In this document: in pieces, positions 16,541-24,267 of the stretch
Layout: every line of letters starts with the position of its first letter
Numbering within the stretch: position 1 is the first letter of the stretch
Made by a program: the position numbers and the translations under genes
The notes under the pieces: generated by a model
What the model saw: only the letters and a program-made list of their open reading frames with translations
Databases searched by the model: none
What the model was told of the DNA's origin: nothing
Assembly: GCA_964516295.1 (NCBI GenBank)
Contig: CAZEYT010000015.1
Coordinates: 1-44,112 of the forward strand
Direction: 5' to 3'
DNA from: CAZEYT01 sp964516295
Lineage (GTDB): Bacteria > Verrucomicrobiota > Verrucomicrobiia > Chthoniobacterales > Terrimicrobiaceae
DNA: 44,112 nucleotides

Positions 16541-17053
16541 ATGAAGAGTATTTTTGCCTTAGCCTCGGCGATTGCCCTCCTCCAGATCGTCTCGCTCAAC
16601 GCCGAAGAATCAACGGCCATTGCCTATCCCACGCTTGAGAGTCCGAGCTTTGTCATTCAAGTCCCGGATAGTTGGAAAATGACTGAAGCTGAGGAAGAAG
16701 GTGACTTTTTCCACCTCGACGGCCCCACAGGTGCCATCTTTTCCTTCCGCACCATTGAGGGCAGCGAAGGGGCTTTGGAGGGCGCTATCCAAGACACGTT
16801 CCAGCACATCAACGGCCTGTTTACGGACATCGAAATGGGTGATGCGCAAGACTGGACGCCGGATGGATTGACCGGCTTTTACGCAACAGGTTCTGGAAAA
16901 GACAAAGACGGCACGGTGGTGAGCATCGGCGTCGCTTGGTGTGCCCTCAATGATGGGAAAATCGCCCAAATGTGGTTTGTCACCGATGCCGATGATGCCC
17001 TGGGAATGAAAGCTGCGGAAGCCATAGCAAATTCCCTGAATTCCCCCAAGTAA
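16541..17053 (+). CDS. Secreted protein, unknown
   Basis: This 170-residue protein has a clear signal peptide (about 1-21, MKSIFALASAIALLQIVSLNA followed by EE). The mature part begins with a segment like the 'PSFVIQVPDSWK' pattern seen in small extracytoplasmic proteins that carry a conserved beta-sheet with a Trp. It is acidic, with few cysteines (one). I do not recognise the family. AGGTAGG about 10 nt before the ATG may serve as ribosome-binding site. It begins a group of four same-strand genes for exported or membrane proteins, with the TMEM43 homologue 24 bp downstream. Confidence 0.82.
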   Translation: MKSIFALASAIALLQIVSLNAEESTAIAYPTLESPSFVIQVPDSWKMTEAEEEGDFFHLDGPTGAIFSFRTIEGSEGALEGAIQDTFQHINGLFTDIEMGDAQDWTPDGLTGFYATGSGKDKDGTVVSIGVAWCALNDGKIAQMWFVTDADDALGMKAAEAIANSLNSPK

Positions 17054-17077
17054 CAAGGCGCTCCGCCTCTCGTTCCC

Positions 17078-18247
17078 ATGAGCAACGACTCCTTCACCAC
17101 GACGACGAACACGTCGTGGTTCGGCCGAATCGGCAACGCTCTGGGCGGAATGCTTTTCGGCCTGATCCTTTTTTTCGCCTCGTTCGTCGTTCTGACCTGG
17201 AACGAAGGCCGGGCAGTCAAACGGGAAAAAACCCTCCAAACCGGAGCGAGTCAGGTCATTTCCGTGACCACCGACCGGATCGACCCGGCCAACCAAGGCA
17301 AGCTTGTCCATTTCTCCGGCACCGCCACGGCCGATGGTCCGGTCTCCGACCCGATCTTCGGGATCACGGCCGACGCGCTCAAACTCCGCCGCGACGTGGA
17401 AATGTATCAATGGGAGCAAAGCGAAAAAACCGAGACGAATCAAAAACTCGGCGGCGGAGAGGAAACCACGACCACGTATTCGTATTCGAAGACTTGGTCA
17501 TCCTCGCTGATTGACTCCTCCCGGTTTCAGGTTCCCCAAGGCCATCAGAATCCTGAAGAAATGCCGGTCGACAGCGAGACGTTTCATGCTGGCGAAGTCC
17601 GGGTCGGGGCGTTTCTCCTTTCGCCGGCTCTGGTGGGGATGATCTCGAATTTCTCCCCGCGTCCCGTGACCAAAGCGGAAGCCGCGGCCGCCTCCGATCA
17701 GCACTCCACCGTGATGAATGTCACCACGGACGGATCTCTCTACATCGGCAAAAACCCCACAGCGCCGATCATCGGAGACGTCCGGGTCACATTTGAACAG
17801 GCCCCTTCCGGTCCCGTCAGCGTCATCGCTGCGCAGGTCGGCAACACGCTGGAGCCCTTCACCGTCCGGAATCTCGGGAGCATTGAACTCCTGAAATCCG
17901 GCACGTTCAGTGCCGAAGCCATGTTCCAGCAGGAGCAGGAAGGCAATGCCATTCTGACATGGATTCTCCGCTTGGTGGGCTTTGTCATGATGCTGGTCGG
18001 ACTCAGCCTGATCACGAATGTCCTGTCCGTGGTGGCCGGTGTGATTCCATTTTTTGGAGATCTTGTCCGTGCTGGCACTGGTCTGCTCGGTTTTGCTGTG
18101 GCGCTCCCGCTCACGCTGGCGACGATCGCGCTCGCCTGGATCGCCTACCGTCCGCTCATCGGCATCCCGCTCCTCCTCGCCGCTGGAGCTCTTGTGTTTC
18201 TCGCCGGCCGCTCCATCGGCAAAGCCCGTCGGCGGCAAAAGACTTAG
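17078..18247 (+). CDS. TMEM43 family membrane protein
   Basis: This 389-residue protein has one N-terminal transmembrane helix (about 20-41) and a large extracytoplasmic domain. Three or four helices are packed at the C-terminus (about 290-385). WNEGRAVK straight after the first helix (41-48) is the hallmark of the TMEM43/LUMA family, and the domain contains the matching DPxFG-type segment (SDPIFGITADALKLRRDVEMYQW). In animals TMEM43 sits in the inner nuclear membrane and endoplasmic reticulum; the bacterial role is unknown. It lies between genes for secreted proteins: the one upstream ends 24 bp before, and the next starts with GTG 1 bp after the stop. The cluster probably acts together at the envelope. 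Confidence 0.9.
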   Translation: MSNDSFTTTTNTSWFGRIGNALGGMLFGLILFFASFVVLTWNEGRAVKREKTLQTGASQVISVTTDRIDPANQGKLVHFSGTATADGPVSDPIFGITADALKLRRDVEMYQWEQSEKTETNQKLGGGEETTTTYSYSKTWSSSLIDSSRFQVPQGHQNPEEMPVDSETFHAGEVRVGAFLLSPALVGMISNFSPRPVTKAEAAAASDQHSTVMNVTTDGSLYIGKNPTAPIIGDVRVTFEQAPSGPVSVIAAQVGNTLEPFTVRNLGSIELLKSGTFSAEAMFQQEQEGNAILTWILRLVGFVMMLVGLSLITNVLSVVAGVIPFFGDLVRAGTGLLGFAVALPLTLATIALAWIAYRPLIGIPLLLAAGALVFLAGRSIGKARRRQKT

Positions 18248-18248
18248 A

Positions 18249-19436
18249 GTGACCATACGCACCTCCTATCGATCGCTTGTCCTCGCAGCAATTTTTGCAG
18301 GGACCTGCTCCATGGCTACCGCCGCATTGGATATCATTGCCAAGGGAAGCGAAGACGACGGTCCGGTCTATGTCGTTGTCGATGAGGGCACAAAGAAGGT
18401 CCTCGGGACGTTCTGGAACAGCACCGATGATTCCAGCGACTATGGCTTTGAATCGTCGATCATCCCAGATTTCAAATGGTCGCCGGATCGAAGATACGTG
18501 GCCGTCACCGCCGGAGACGCGCGAAGCCGGACGGTTTCCCTTTACCGTGCGACTGCAAAGTCTCTCCAGCCCGTCTCCATTCCTTCGCTCAGCGACGACC
18601 AGGCCGCGCCGCTGAACGCCGTCGCCGATCCCGTCGCCGACGGTATGGAAGCCATCCGCTGGCAACCCAATGGAACGTTGCTCCTGAAATTCTGGTCCCA
18701 GCCCCGGATGACCGATGACCGCGAGCCGGAAACCGCCACTGTCTGGGCGGATCTCGAAGTGGACGGCAACCAAGCCCGGATCGTCGGCACGAGCTTGCTC
18801 GAACCCATGGAAGCTGTTCCGGACGAAGAATTCGACCTTGCGGCCTATAGTGGAACGCATCCGGTCACCGGCATGAATCCGAGCGGATCCACCTACAAGG
18901 GCGAGGTGACCATCCGCGTGGTCGATGGCGTCGTGAACATGGAGTGGAAAACCTCCGGCCAAATCTCGCGCGGCCGCGGCGTGTTGGTCGGGATGACGCT
19001 CGGCGTCGCGCTCGACAATGGCCTCGCGATCTACCGTATCTTCGGCCAGTCGGAAGGAATCTCGCTCATTGGATTCTGGGCCACCTCCGGCTCCACAACA
19101 CCCGGACGCGAAGCAATTCGGATTGGCAACGCCGACATGACCGAAGCGACCTTCGCTCCAAAAAATCTCAACGGCACCTACACCTTTCTCCGCGAAGTGT
19201 CCCATGGACAGTTGGAAGGCACGGTGGTTATCTCCGGCGGCGAAATCGCCAAGTCCATCAGCTGGCAGACCGGAAATGCCAAGCCCCTCAAAGGCCAGGG
19301 CCTCGCCGTCGACGATGCATTGGCGATCCTCACACCCGCCGGCCTCTCCGTTCTCGAGAACCCGGGCGAATCTTTGGAGGGGATGTTTTTGACCAAGGAC
19401 GGCACTCTTCAACCCGAGTCACTGATCAGACAATAA
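18249..19436 (+). CDS. Secreted protein with two internal beta-rich repeats, unknown
   Basis: The start is most likely GTG at 18249, one base after the TMEM43 gene's stop. This gives a 395-residue protein with a signal peptide ending near ATAA (about residue 26). Residues 70-145 contain DFKWSPDRRYVAVTAGD and AIRWQPNGTLLLKFW, like blades of a TolB-type propeller. Residues about 214-279 and 309-380 look like two copies of one repeat. The pattern is T-Y-x-G/F, G-x-V-x-I, M/I-x-W-x-T, G-x-G, D-x-(G/A)-LAI, seen as VDGVVNMEWKTSG...LDNGLAI and SGGEIAKSISWQTG...VDDALAI. I do not know the family. The alternative start is ATG at 18312, which would lose the signal peptide and is less likely. Confidence 0.8.
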   Translation: MTIRTSYRSLVLAAIFAGTCSMATAALDIIAKGSEDDGPVYVVVDEGTKKVLGTFWNSTDDSSDYGFESSIIPDFKWSPDRRYVAVTAGDARSRTVSLYRATAKSLQPVSIPSLSDDQAAPLNAVADPVADGMEAIRWQPNGTLLLKFWSQPRMTDDREPETATVWADLEVDGNQARIVGTSLLEPMEAVPDEEFDLAAYSGTHPVTGMNPSGSTYKGEVTIRVVDGVVNMEWKTSGQISRGRGVLVGMTLGVALDNGLAIYRIFGQSEGISLIGFWATSGSTTPGREAIRIGNADMTEATFAPKNLNGTYTFLREVSHGQLEGTVVISGGEIAKSISWQTGNAKPLKGQGLAVDDALAILTPAGLSVLENPGESLEGMFLTKDGTLQPESLIRQ

Positions 19437-19443
19437 TCCTCAC

Positions 19444-19968
19444 ATGAAGTTTCTCTCTTTTACCGTCATCGCCGCAGCCTGGCTCTTTTTGTCTGCCGTG
19501 CCAGGTCGCGCCGAACCGTCTGCGTTTGAGTTCGATGGCGCGGACTACTTCCTGCGCGGCGACGAAAATGGCATTCGTGAATATCTCACAGACGGAGAGA
19601 CCTTCGAGAACTGGAACACGTTGATCTCCATCCGCGCCTTCGATGGGATCGACGATCCCAAAGCCTTTGCTTTCGCCCTCGTCGCCAATGCCAAAGAGGA
19701 AGGCGGCCCGAATGCACGGGGTCAGGTGATGGAAAACGAAGAAGCCGGATCGTACATAGCCGACTTCCTCGTCTTCTCTGAAGAAGGTTCGGAAAACCCG
19801 TTTGCCGAGTGGAACCTCTGGCGCATCGAAAAGAAGGGCGATCACATCGAAGCGGTCCAATACGCCCGCCGCTTTTATCACATCACGGAATCCACCGCCG
19901 ATGAGCTGAACGCGGCCCGCCAACGCATCGTCCCGATGTTGGCGGTTTTCGAAGATCCCCGCGAGTAA
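19444..19968 (+). CDS. Secreted protein, unknown
   Basis: This 174-residue protein has a signal peptide (about 1-23, ending PGRA before EPSAFEFDG). The mature part is acidic and without cysteine. It contains FEFDGADYFLRGDENGIREYLTDGE, suggesting a small alpha/beta domain, and ends in a helix. I recognise no family. It starts 7 bp after the repeat protein's stop and is the last gene of the envelope-protein cluster. It converges with the metallopeptidase gene. Confidence 0.8.
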   Translation: MKFLSFTVIAAAWLFLSAVPGRAEPSAFEFDGADYFLRGDENGIREYLTDGETFENWNTLISIRAFDGIDDPKAFAFALVANAKEEGGPNARGQVMENEEAGSYIADFLVFSEEGSENPFAEWNLWRIEKKGDHIEAVQYARRFYHITESTADELNAARQRIVPMLAVFEDPRE

Positions 19969-20005
19969 GAACGCCGGGCCCGATTTCTCCTTTGCCAAAG
20001 TGGGT

Positions 20006-20062
20006 GGACGGCTGAGCGGTCGTAACGCCCCCGCTTGCAATCTCAGGCTTAGTCAGCCGTCC
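20006..20062. terminator. Inverted repeat between convergent genes, possible two-way terminator
   Basis: GGACGGCTGA (20006-20015) and TCAGCCGTCC (20053-20062) are perfect 10-bp complements around a 37-nt loop. The right arm includes the last codons of the metallopeptidase gene, whose stop is at 20049-20051. No T-run follows on either strand, so intrinsic termination is not certain. Confidence 0.3.
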
Positions 20063-21104
20063 GCGCCGAGGGAACACCGGAGCGCACGGTATCGTGGACA
20101 AAGCGGAGTTTCTCCATCGCGGGCGAGGGAATCACAAACGGGTAGGCATCGCGCAGTCCCAGCCCGCGGTTGAGAATATTGAGCACGTGGGTGAGTGAGA
20201 ACCAGCTCTCCATCATCCGGTCAAACGCATTGGTATTCGCGACTTCCGGCTCGAGCTTGGGCGCATCGGGCTGCGGCGGTTTGAGCGAAAGGCCGCATTC
20301 GACCGCCGTCTCTAAGGTGTCGGTCATGTGAAGATAATGCGCCCACGATTCCGCCCAATCTTCCCACGGATGCGCGCTGGCATACGCCGAGATGAACCGG
20401 GTGCTCCAATCCGGGGCCGGTCCTGTTTCATAGTGGCGCTGGAGAGCGTCGGCATAGGATTCGCGTTCATCCCCGAAAAGCCGGCGGAATTGCTCCAGAC
20501 GCGCCGTGCCGTCAACAAGAAGGTCCCAATAGTAATGCCCCGTTTCGTGCCGGAAATGGCCGAGGATTGTGCGATAAGGTTCCTTCAGCGCCGTTCGTCG
20601 CCGCTCCCGTTCCGCATCATCCGCCTCGGCGATGTTCAAGGTGATCACCCCGGCGGCATGCCCGGTCAGGACCGGCGCGCCATCGTCCGCGAGAAATTCA
20701 AAGGCCAGGCCGGATGGATTTTCGGCCGTCTTGGGTTGCACCGGCAACGCAAGCTGGAGGAGGCTGTAAACTAGCCGCCGTTTCGCCGTCTCCAGACTCC
20801 TCCACGCCTCGACATTCTCCGGGCGGCTCAAATCGGGAATCACCCGGTTAAGCCGGCAGGAAACACAAAAGGGATCGGCGCTCCCAGCCGGAACCGCCCA
20901 GTTGCACACCGCGTGCGAAGTGTCGTTCTCACACCGGCGATAAACGGACCCATTTCCGCGGCGCCATAATCCCGGTCCCGCCGCCTCCAAAGCTCCCATC
21001 TCGGCCGCATCGGACAAAAAGGCCAGCGCGCTTCCGCACGCGACGCAACGGGTGTTCTCAAAGTACACCAACTGACCGCACTTGTCGCAATGGAAGATTT
21101 TCAT
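20049..21104 (-). CDS. Putative zinc-binding metallopeptidase (COG4307-like)
   Basis: This 351-residue protein has an N-terminal zinc ribbon (C6, C9, C20, C23 in MKIFHCDKCG and TRCVACGSAL). A second cysteine set follows (C58, C67, C80, C83). A zinc-peptidase motif HETGH sits at 186-190, inside GHFRHETGHYYWDLL. The layout matches the uncharacterised family I know as COG4307/DUF2248. Further family-like segments are DWAESWAHYLHM and TNAFDRMMESWFSLTHVLN. No signal peptide: cytosolic. The ATG at 21104 is preceded 6 bp upstream by TATCTT, but no -35 goes with it. It converges with the secreted-protein cluster and is divergent from the degenerate ABC gene. Confidence 0.87.
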   Translation of the reverse strand: MKIFHCDKCGQLVYFENTRCVACGSALAFLSDAAEMGALEAAGPGLWRRGNGSVYRRCENDTSHAVCNWAVPAGSADPFCVSCRLNRVIPDLSRPENVEAWRSLETAKRRLVYSLLQLALPVQPKTAENPSGLAFEFLADDGAPVLTGHAAGVITLNIAEADDAERERRRTALKEPYRTILGHFRHETGHYYWDLLVDGTARLEQFRRLFGDERESYADALQRHYETGPAPDWSTRFISAYASAHPWEDWAESWAHYLHMTDTLETAVECGLSLKPPQPDAPKLEPEVANTNAFDRMMESWFSLTHVLNILNRGLGLRDAYPFVIPSPAMEKLRFVHDTVRSGVPSARTAD

Positions 21105-21195
21105 GGGTTCAAAGATACCAGCCGCCGGGCATTCGGAAATGATGTTCAACCAGATCGTTACAGCGGGCTTGATCGGGCGTGTGAATCCGGGTTCG

Positions 21196-21879
21196 ATGCG
21201 AAAAGAACCGATGCACGCAATCGAATGCGAAGGCCTGGAGTGCCGGCGGGAAAACTGGAACGGCCGAGGCCTTGGGGAAATCCACGACTTTTCGCTCCGC
21301 ATCGCGCCGGGCGAGTTCGTCGGGTTTTGCGGACCCGATGGCTGCGGAAAAGGTCTCCTTCTCAACCTGATCGGTCTGCTGGAACGCCCGGACGCCGGGG
21401 TCCTCCGACTCGCTGGGGAATTCACCGAGACCCTCGCCGGCGACGAACGGGCCGATCTGCGGAATGAGACGTTTGGATTTCTCTTCGGCCACCCGTATCT
21501 GCTGCCGGCATTCACGATTGCGGAAAATGTGGCAATGCCGCTGTTCCGCATCCGCGGGGGTGATGCCCGGGAGGCGCGCGACAAAACGCTCGCCGCGCTT
21601 GAGTTCGTCGGCATTCCGGGCTTCGAAAGTCCCCCGGCCGGACGTGTTCCGCAGGACATCCGCTGGCGAGCCGCCTTCGCCCGCGCCCTCATCCACAGCC
21701 CCCGCATCCTCATTGCGATCTCGCCCCCTTGCCAGCCTGACCTCCCCGCCCTTGCCCGCCGCGCCGCCGATCATTTCGGCCTCACTGTGCTCTGGGCCGG
21801 CGATCCCGCGACACTCACCCCCGTTGCCGATCGTATCCTCACCCTCCGAGAAGGCCATCTTTTGAACGAGGTGGCGTAA
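21196..21879 (+). CDS. Degenerate ABC-type ATPase (LolD/MacB/FtsE-like), probably catalytically dead
   Basis: The 227-residue fold follows LolD/MacB ATPases from end to end: IHDFSLRIAPGEFVGFCGPDG, then LLNLIGLLERPDAG, then LLPAFTIAENVAMPL. However, the key motifs are altered. Walker A reads GPDGCGKG (46-53), with the final Ser/Thr replaced by Gly. The Q-loop glutamine is G98 (FLFG). The LSGGQ signature is replaced near 150-154 (VPQDI). Walker B ILIADEP becomes ILIAISP (171-177), losing both the Asp and the catalytic Glu. The H-loop histidine is replaced near 202 (LWAGDP). The frame is intact with no stops. No permease gene is adjacent. The start is ambiguous: ATG at 21196 or 21211. It may be a structural or regulatory pseudo-ATPase, or a gene decaying without frameshifts. 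Confidence 0.8.
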   Translation: MRKEPMHAIECEGLECRRENWNGRGLGEIHDFSLRIAPGEFVGFCGPDGCGKGLLLNLIGLLERPDAGVLRLAGEFTETLAGDERADLRNETFGFLFGHPYLLPAFTIAENVAMPLFRIRGGDAREARDKTLAALEFVGIPGFESPPAGRVPQDIRWRAAFARALIHSPRILIAISPPCQPDLPALARRAADHFGLTVLWAGDPATLTPVADRILTLREGHLLNEVA

Positions 21880-21919
21880 CCAGCCACCACCGCCGCGGAA
21901 TCCGAAAGAGCCGCCGGGC

Positions 21920-22030
21920 GTGATTGCGGTCGACACCAACATCTTGGCGGCCGCCAATCGATACGACCATGCCGCCGCGGATGGGCGGGTTGGCGATCTC
22001 CACGATAGAATCGGTCCGTTTTCTTTTCGA
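21920..22030 (+). pseudogene. Possible N-terminal remnant of a VapC-type PIN-domain toxin
   Basis: From the GTG at 21920 the frame reads VIAVDTNILAAANRYDHAAA. This closely follows the opening of PIN-domain ribonucleases (IAVDTNIL..A.R.D), including the first catalytic Asp. After about 35 codons the similarity disappears, and the open frame runs on through the end of uridine kinase on the other strand, so no complete PIN domain (about 130 residues) exists. No VapB antitoxin is visible upstream. Chance similarity is possible, but eight consecutive consensus residues make a fragment plausible. Confidence 0.35.
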
Positions 22031-22049
22031 TGGACAAAGACGATCTTTC

Positions 22050-22682
22050 TCAGCTACGGCGTTTCCCCGCCGCTTCAAACATTGGAAGTCGGGGCAGACA
22101 TATCGCCAGCATTTCTCCAATCGGTGAGCCGCCATCGACCACCACATCCGCCACCTCCCGCTGGGGGAGTATGTCACGGACAATTGATGGCCGCACAAAC
22201 GCCTCAAACCGCCCGCGAACCTCGGCCTCGTCCCTCCCCCGCTCGGAGACATCCCGGGCGAGCCGGCGCTTCAGACAAAGGTCCGCGTCTGCGTCAACAT
22301 AGACGGTGAGATCGCACTCCTCTGCCAAAGACCGGAGACCAAGGACAAAAAGACCCTCGATAATCAGATACGGACGCGGCTCCCGACGTTTCGCCGGTGC
22401 GATACGGGAGTGCGTTCGAAAATCATAAGTCGGAACCTCAATAGCCTGCCCGGCTTTCAGGGCGCGAACGGCCGCCACCACAGCCTCGCCATCGATCGCA
22501 GCGGGCCGGTCGAAATCGACCGCCGCCCGGCTTGTCTCCGGCAGATCGGAGAGATCGCGGTAATAAGCGTCGAGCGAAAGAACCACACACCGGTCCTCAC
22601 CCGAGGCACCGGCCAGCGCGGATGCGAGATGGGACTTCCCGCTTCCCGACGGCCCCGCAATGCCGATGACAAAAACGCTCAT
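22050..22682 (-). CDS. udk: Uridine kinase-like P-loop kinase
   Basis: This enzyme phosphorylates uridine (and cytidine) to the monophosphate in pyrimidine salvage. In the 210-residue protein, Walker A GPSGSGKS is at 10-17. VVLSLDAYYRDLSDLP follows the Udk pattern 'SxDxFYxdL', and DFDRPAAIDGE matches NFDHPdAfd. PTYDFRTHSR and YLIIEGLFVL complete the family set. The length is normal. It is the last gene of the 19-gene leftward run, overlapping the HPt-like gene by ATGA. Salvaged uridine nucleotides could support UDP-sugar supply for the polysaccharide genes upstream, though that is inference. Confidence 0.9.
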   Translation of the reverse strand: MSVFVIGIAGPSGSGKSHLASALAGASGEDRCVVLSLDAYYRDLSDLPETSRAAVDFDRPAAIDGEAVVAAVRALKAGQAIEVPTYDFRTHSRIAPAKRREPRPYLIIEGLFVLGLRSLAEECDLTVYVDADADLCLKRRLARDVSERGRDEAEVRGRFEAFVRPSIVRDILPQREVADVVVDGGSPIGEMLAICLPRLPMFEAAGKRRS

Positions 22683-23095
22683 TCCGATGGCCTCACCTCA
22701 TCGATGAGGCGGCGAAGTCCATCCCGACAAACGCGGCAAGCCGCCAGGAAACGCAAACGCTCCGGCACGGCGGCGGCCGACCCGCCGTCGAGACAGTCCT
22801 GCTCCATGCGATATAAAAGCGGCGCCACCCCCTCCACGCGCAAAGTGAGCAGTCCACCCCGCAGAGTGTGAAGATCGCGCGCCGCCTGCGCCGGATCCCC
22901 GGATTCCAAGGCACGGTCGATCGACGAACTCAAGCGCTCGAGATCGGCCAATCCCGTCTCGAGAATATCGATCGTCAAATCCGGCAGACCGCCAAAAAGT
23001 TCCAACAGGTCGGCCACCGCGGGAAAGTGGATTTCCAAGCTCGCCTGGTCCGCGCCGGGCGGTATGGCGTTTTCATCGGGGATCGGGTTATTCAT
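22679..23095 (-). CDS. Small HPt-like (histidine phosphotransfer) protein
   Basis: This 138-residue helical protein has ARDLHTLRGGLLTLRVEGVAPLLYRMEQ. It follows the HPt pattern in which a histidine (here H76) is followed by a small helix turn H-T-(L)-(K/R)-G, with a conserved hydrophobic run and a later Glu. Helices before (about 20-65) and after (110-135) fit a four-helix bundle. The ATG at 23095 overlaps the phosphodiesterase stop by ATGA, and its own stop overlaps udk. No histidine kinase lies in the window. The only receiver-like protein nearby is the membrane-anchored one at 38218-38856 in the same operon. Alternatively it could be a helical protein unrelated to phosphorelay. Confidence 0.6.
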   Translation of the reverse strand: MNNPIPDENAIPPGADQASLEIHFPAVADLLELFGGLPDLTIDILETGLADLERLSSSIDRALESGDPAQAARDLHTLRGGLLTLRVEGVAPLLYRMEQDCLDGGSAAAVPERLRFLAACRVCRDGLRRLIDEVRPSE

Positions 23096-24267
23096 CGCGA
23101 AACATCGGTTTCCGGCGGCGGTACAATGCCCCCGCAATCGCACATCAATCCGAAAATCTGTTGAATCCTCGTCAGGGCCTCCGGCAGCGGTTGTTCGGAA
23201 CAAATCATCGCCCGCGAGTCCGGCTCGGCGGGGTGGAAGCCATGCATGCCGGCAATCGCCTTCCGCCCCATGAAACTCGGCGCAATCTGGACGCCGGGAT
23301 TCATAAGAAAAATCAGGTCGCCGTATTGGTGGTCATCAAAGAACACACCCAGCGCCCGAAGCTCCTCCTCCGGCAGAAGGCGACCCTCCGGATGAACGGC
23401 AAGAAACTCGGTAAGACGACGGCGCGCGTCGGCCGTCCGGCTCCAAAAGCGACCCATTGTTGAATCATAGAACGCCACATAGTCGCGTCCGAAAACGAGG
23501 CCGAGCTTTTCAATCCCGGCCTGAAGATCGAAGCCGCGATGAATGTCATGCATTCCGTGATCGGTGAACACATACAGCTTCACATCCGCAAAGTGCGAAC
23601 GTGCCACATCGAGCGTCTTCCGAATTTCTCCGTCATACCACTTCAGCAGCTGCGGAATCCGCGGTGATCGTGTGCCTTCCGCATGCATGAGGGCATCAAG
23701 CTTGCCCAGCGAGACATAGGCGAGATCGATTTTCCTGCCCGCCAGGGCCCGGTTCAACTCGCCCAGCTTCGCCTCGTCGCCGAGGTTGCTGTCATGCACA
23801 TGCCACGTCTTTCCCGCCTCCAGCAACAGATCAAAAATACTCCGCCCCTGCGGAAGACCGCCCGGTTCCCAGATCCGCTTCCACTCCGCATAGTGAAACC
23901 TCGGGAGTTCACAGAACGGCACGTTATACAATTGAAAATACCCCCGAATACCGCAGACCGATTTCACAATCCGCGATAAATAATGGCGCACCCGCGCTTT
24001 TTCGGTCACCACACTCGGAAGAAATCCAAGCCAGCGAACCCACGCGAACGGCGACGGACTCGCGGGATCATAATAATAGGAAGACCAAAGCCGATGCTGC
24101 GCCGGCGTCAGTCCCGAAATAATCGACGGATCGCACGCGGACGAATAGCCGAGGATCGTCTCCAAGGGTTTCCGATGGGGAGCCACATCCGCAAGAAACT
24201 CCGGATGCCGCCGGAGCACCTCCCAACCGAGTGCATCAATGAAAAGAAAAAGCCCGACGTTTTTCAC
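23092..24267 (-). CDS. Nucleotide pyrophosphatase/phosphodiesterase-like protein (alkaline phosphatase superfamily)
   Basis: This 391-residue protein has the two-metal phosphohydrolase layout. D11 sits in LFLFIDALGW and a probable nucleophile S48 in CDPSIISGLTPAQH. Asp and His follow in GKLDALMHAEG, then FTDHGMHDIHRG, and a late His in GMHGFHP. There is no signal peptide, so it appears cytosolic, unlike most secreted relatives. It is embedded in the polysaccharide operon between a GT2 and the HPt-like gene, overlapping both by ATGA. It could hydrolyse a nucleotide-sugar or a phosphorylated glycan intermediate. The exact substrate is unknown. Confidence 0.82.
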   Translation of the reverse strand: MKNVGLFLFIDALGWEVLRRHPEFLADVAPHRKPLETILGYSSACDPSIISGLTPAQHRLWSSYYYDPASPSPFAWVRWLGFLPSVVTEKARVRHYLSRIVKSVCGIRGYFQLYNVPFCELPRFHYAEWKRIWEPGGLPQGRSIFDLLLEAGKTWHVHDSNLGDEAKLGELNRALAGRKIDLAYVSLGKLDALMHAEGTRSPRIPQLLKWYDGEIRKTLDVARSHFADVKLYVFTDHGMHDIHRGFDLQAGIEKLGLVFGRDYVAFYDSTMGRFWSRTADARRRLTEFLAVHPEGRLLPEEELRALGVFFDDHQYGDLIFLMNPGVQIAPSFMGRKAIAGMHGFHPAEPDSRAMICSEQPLPEALTRIQQIFGLMCDCGGIVPPPETDVSR

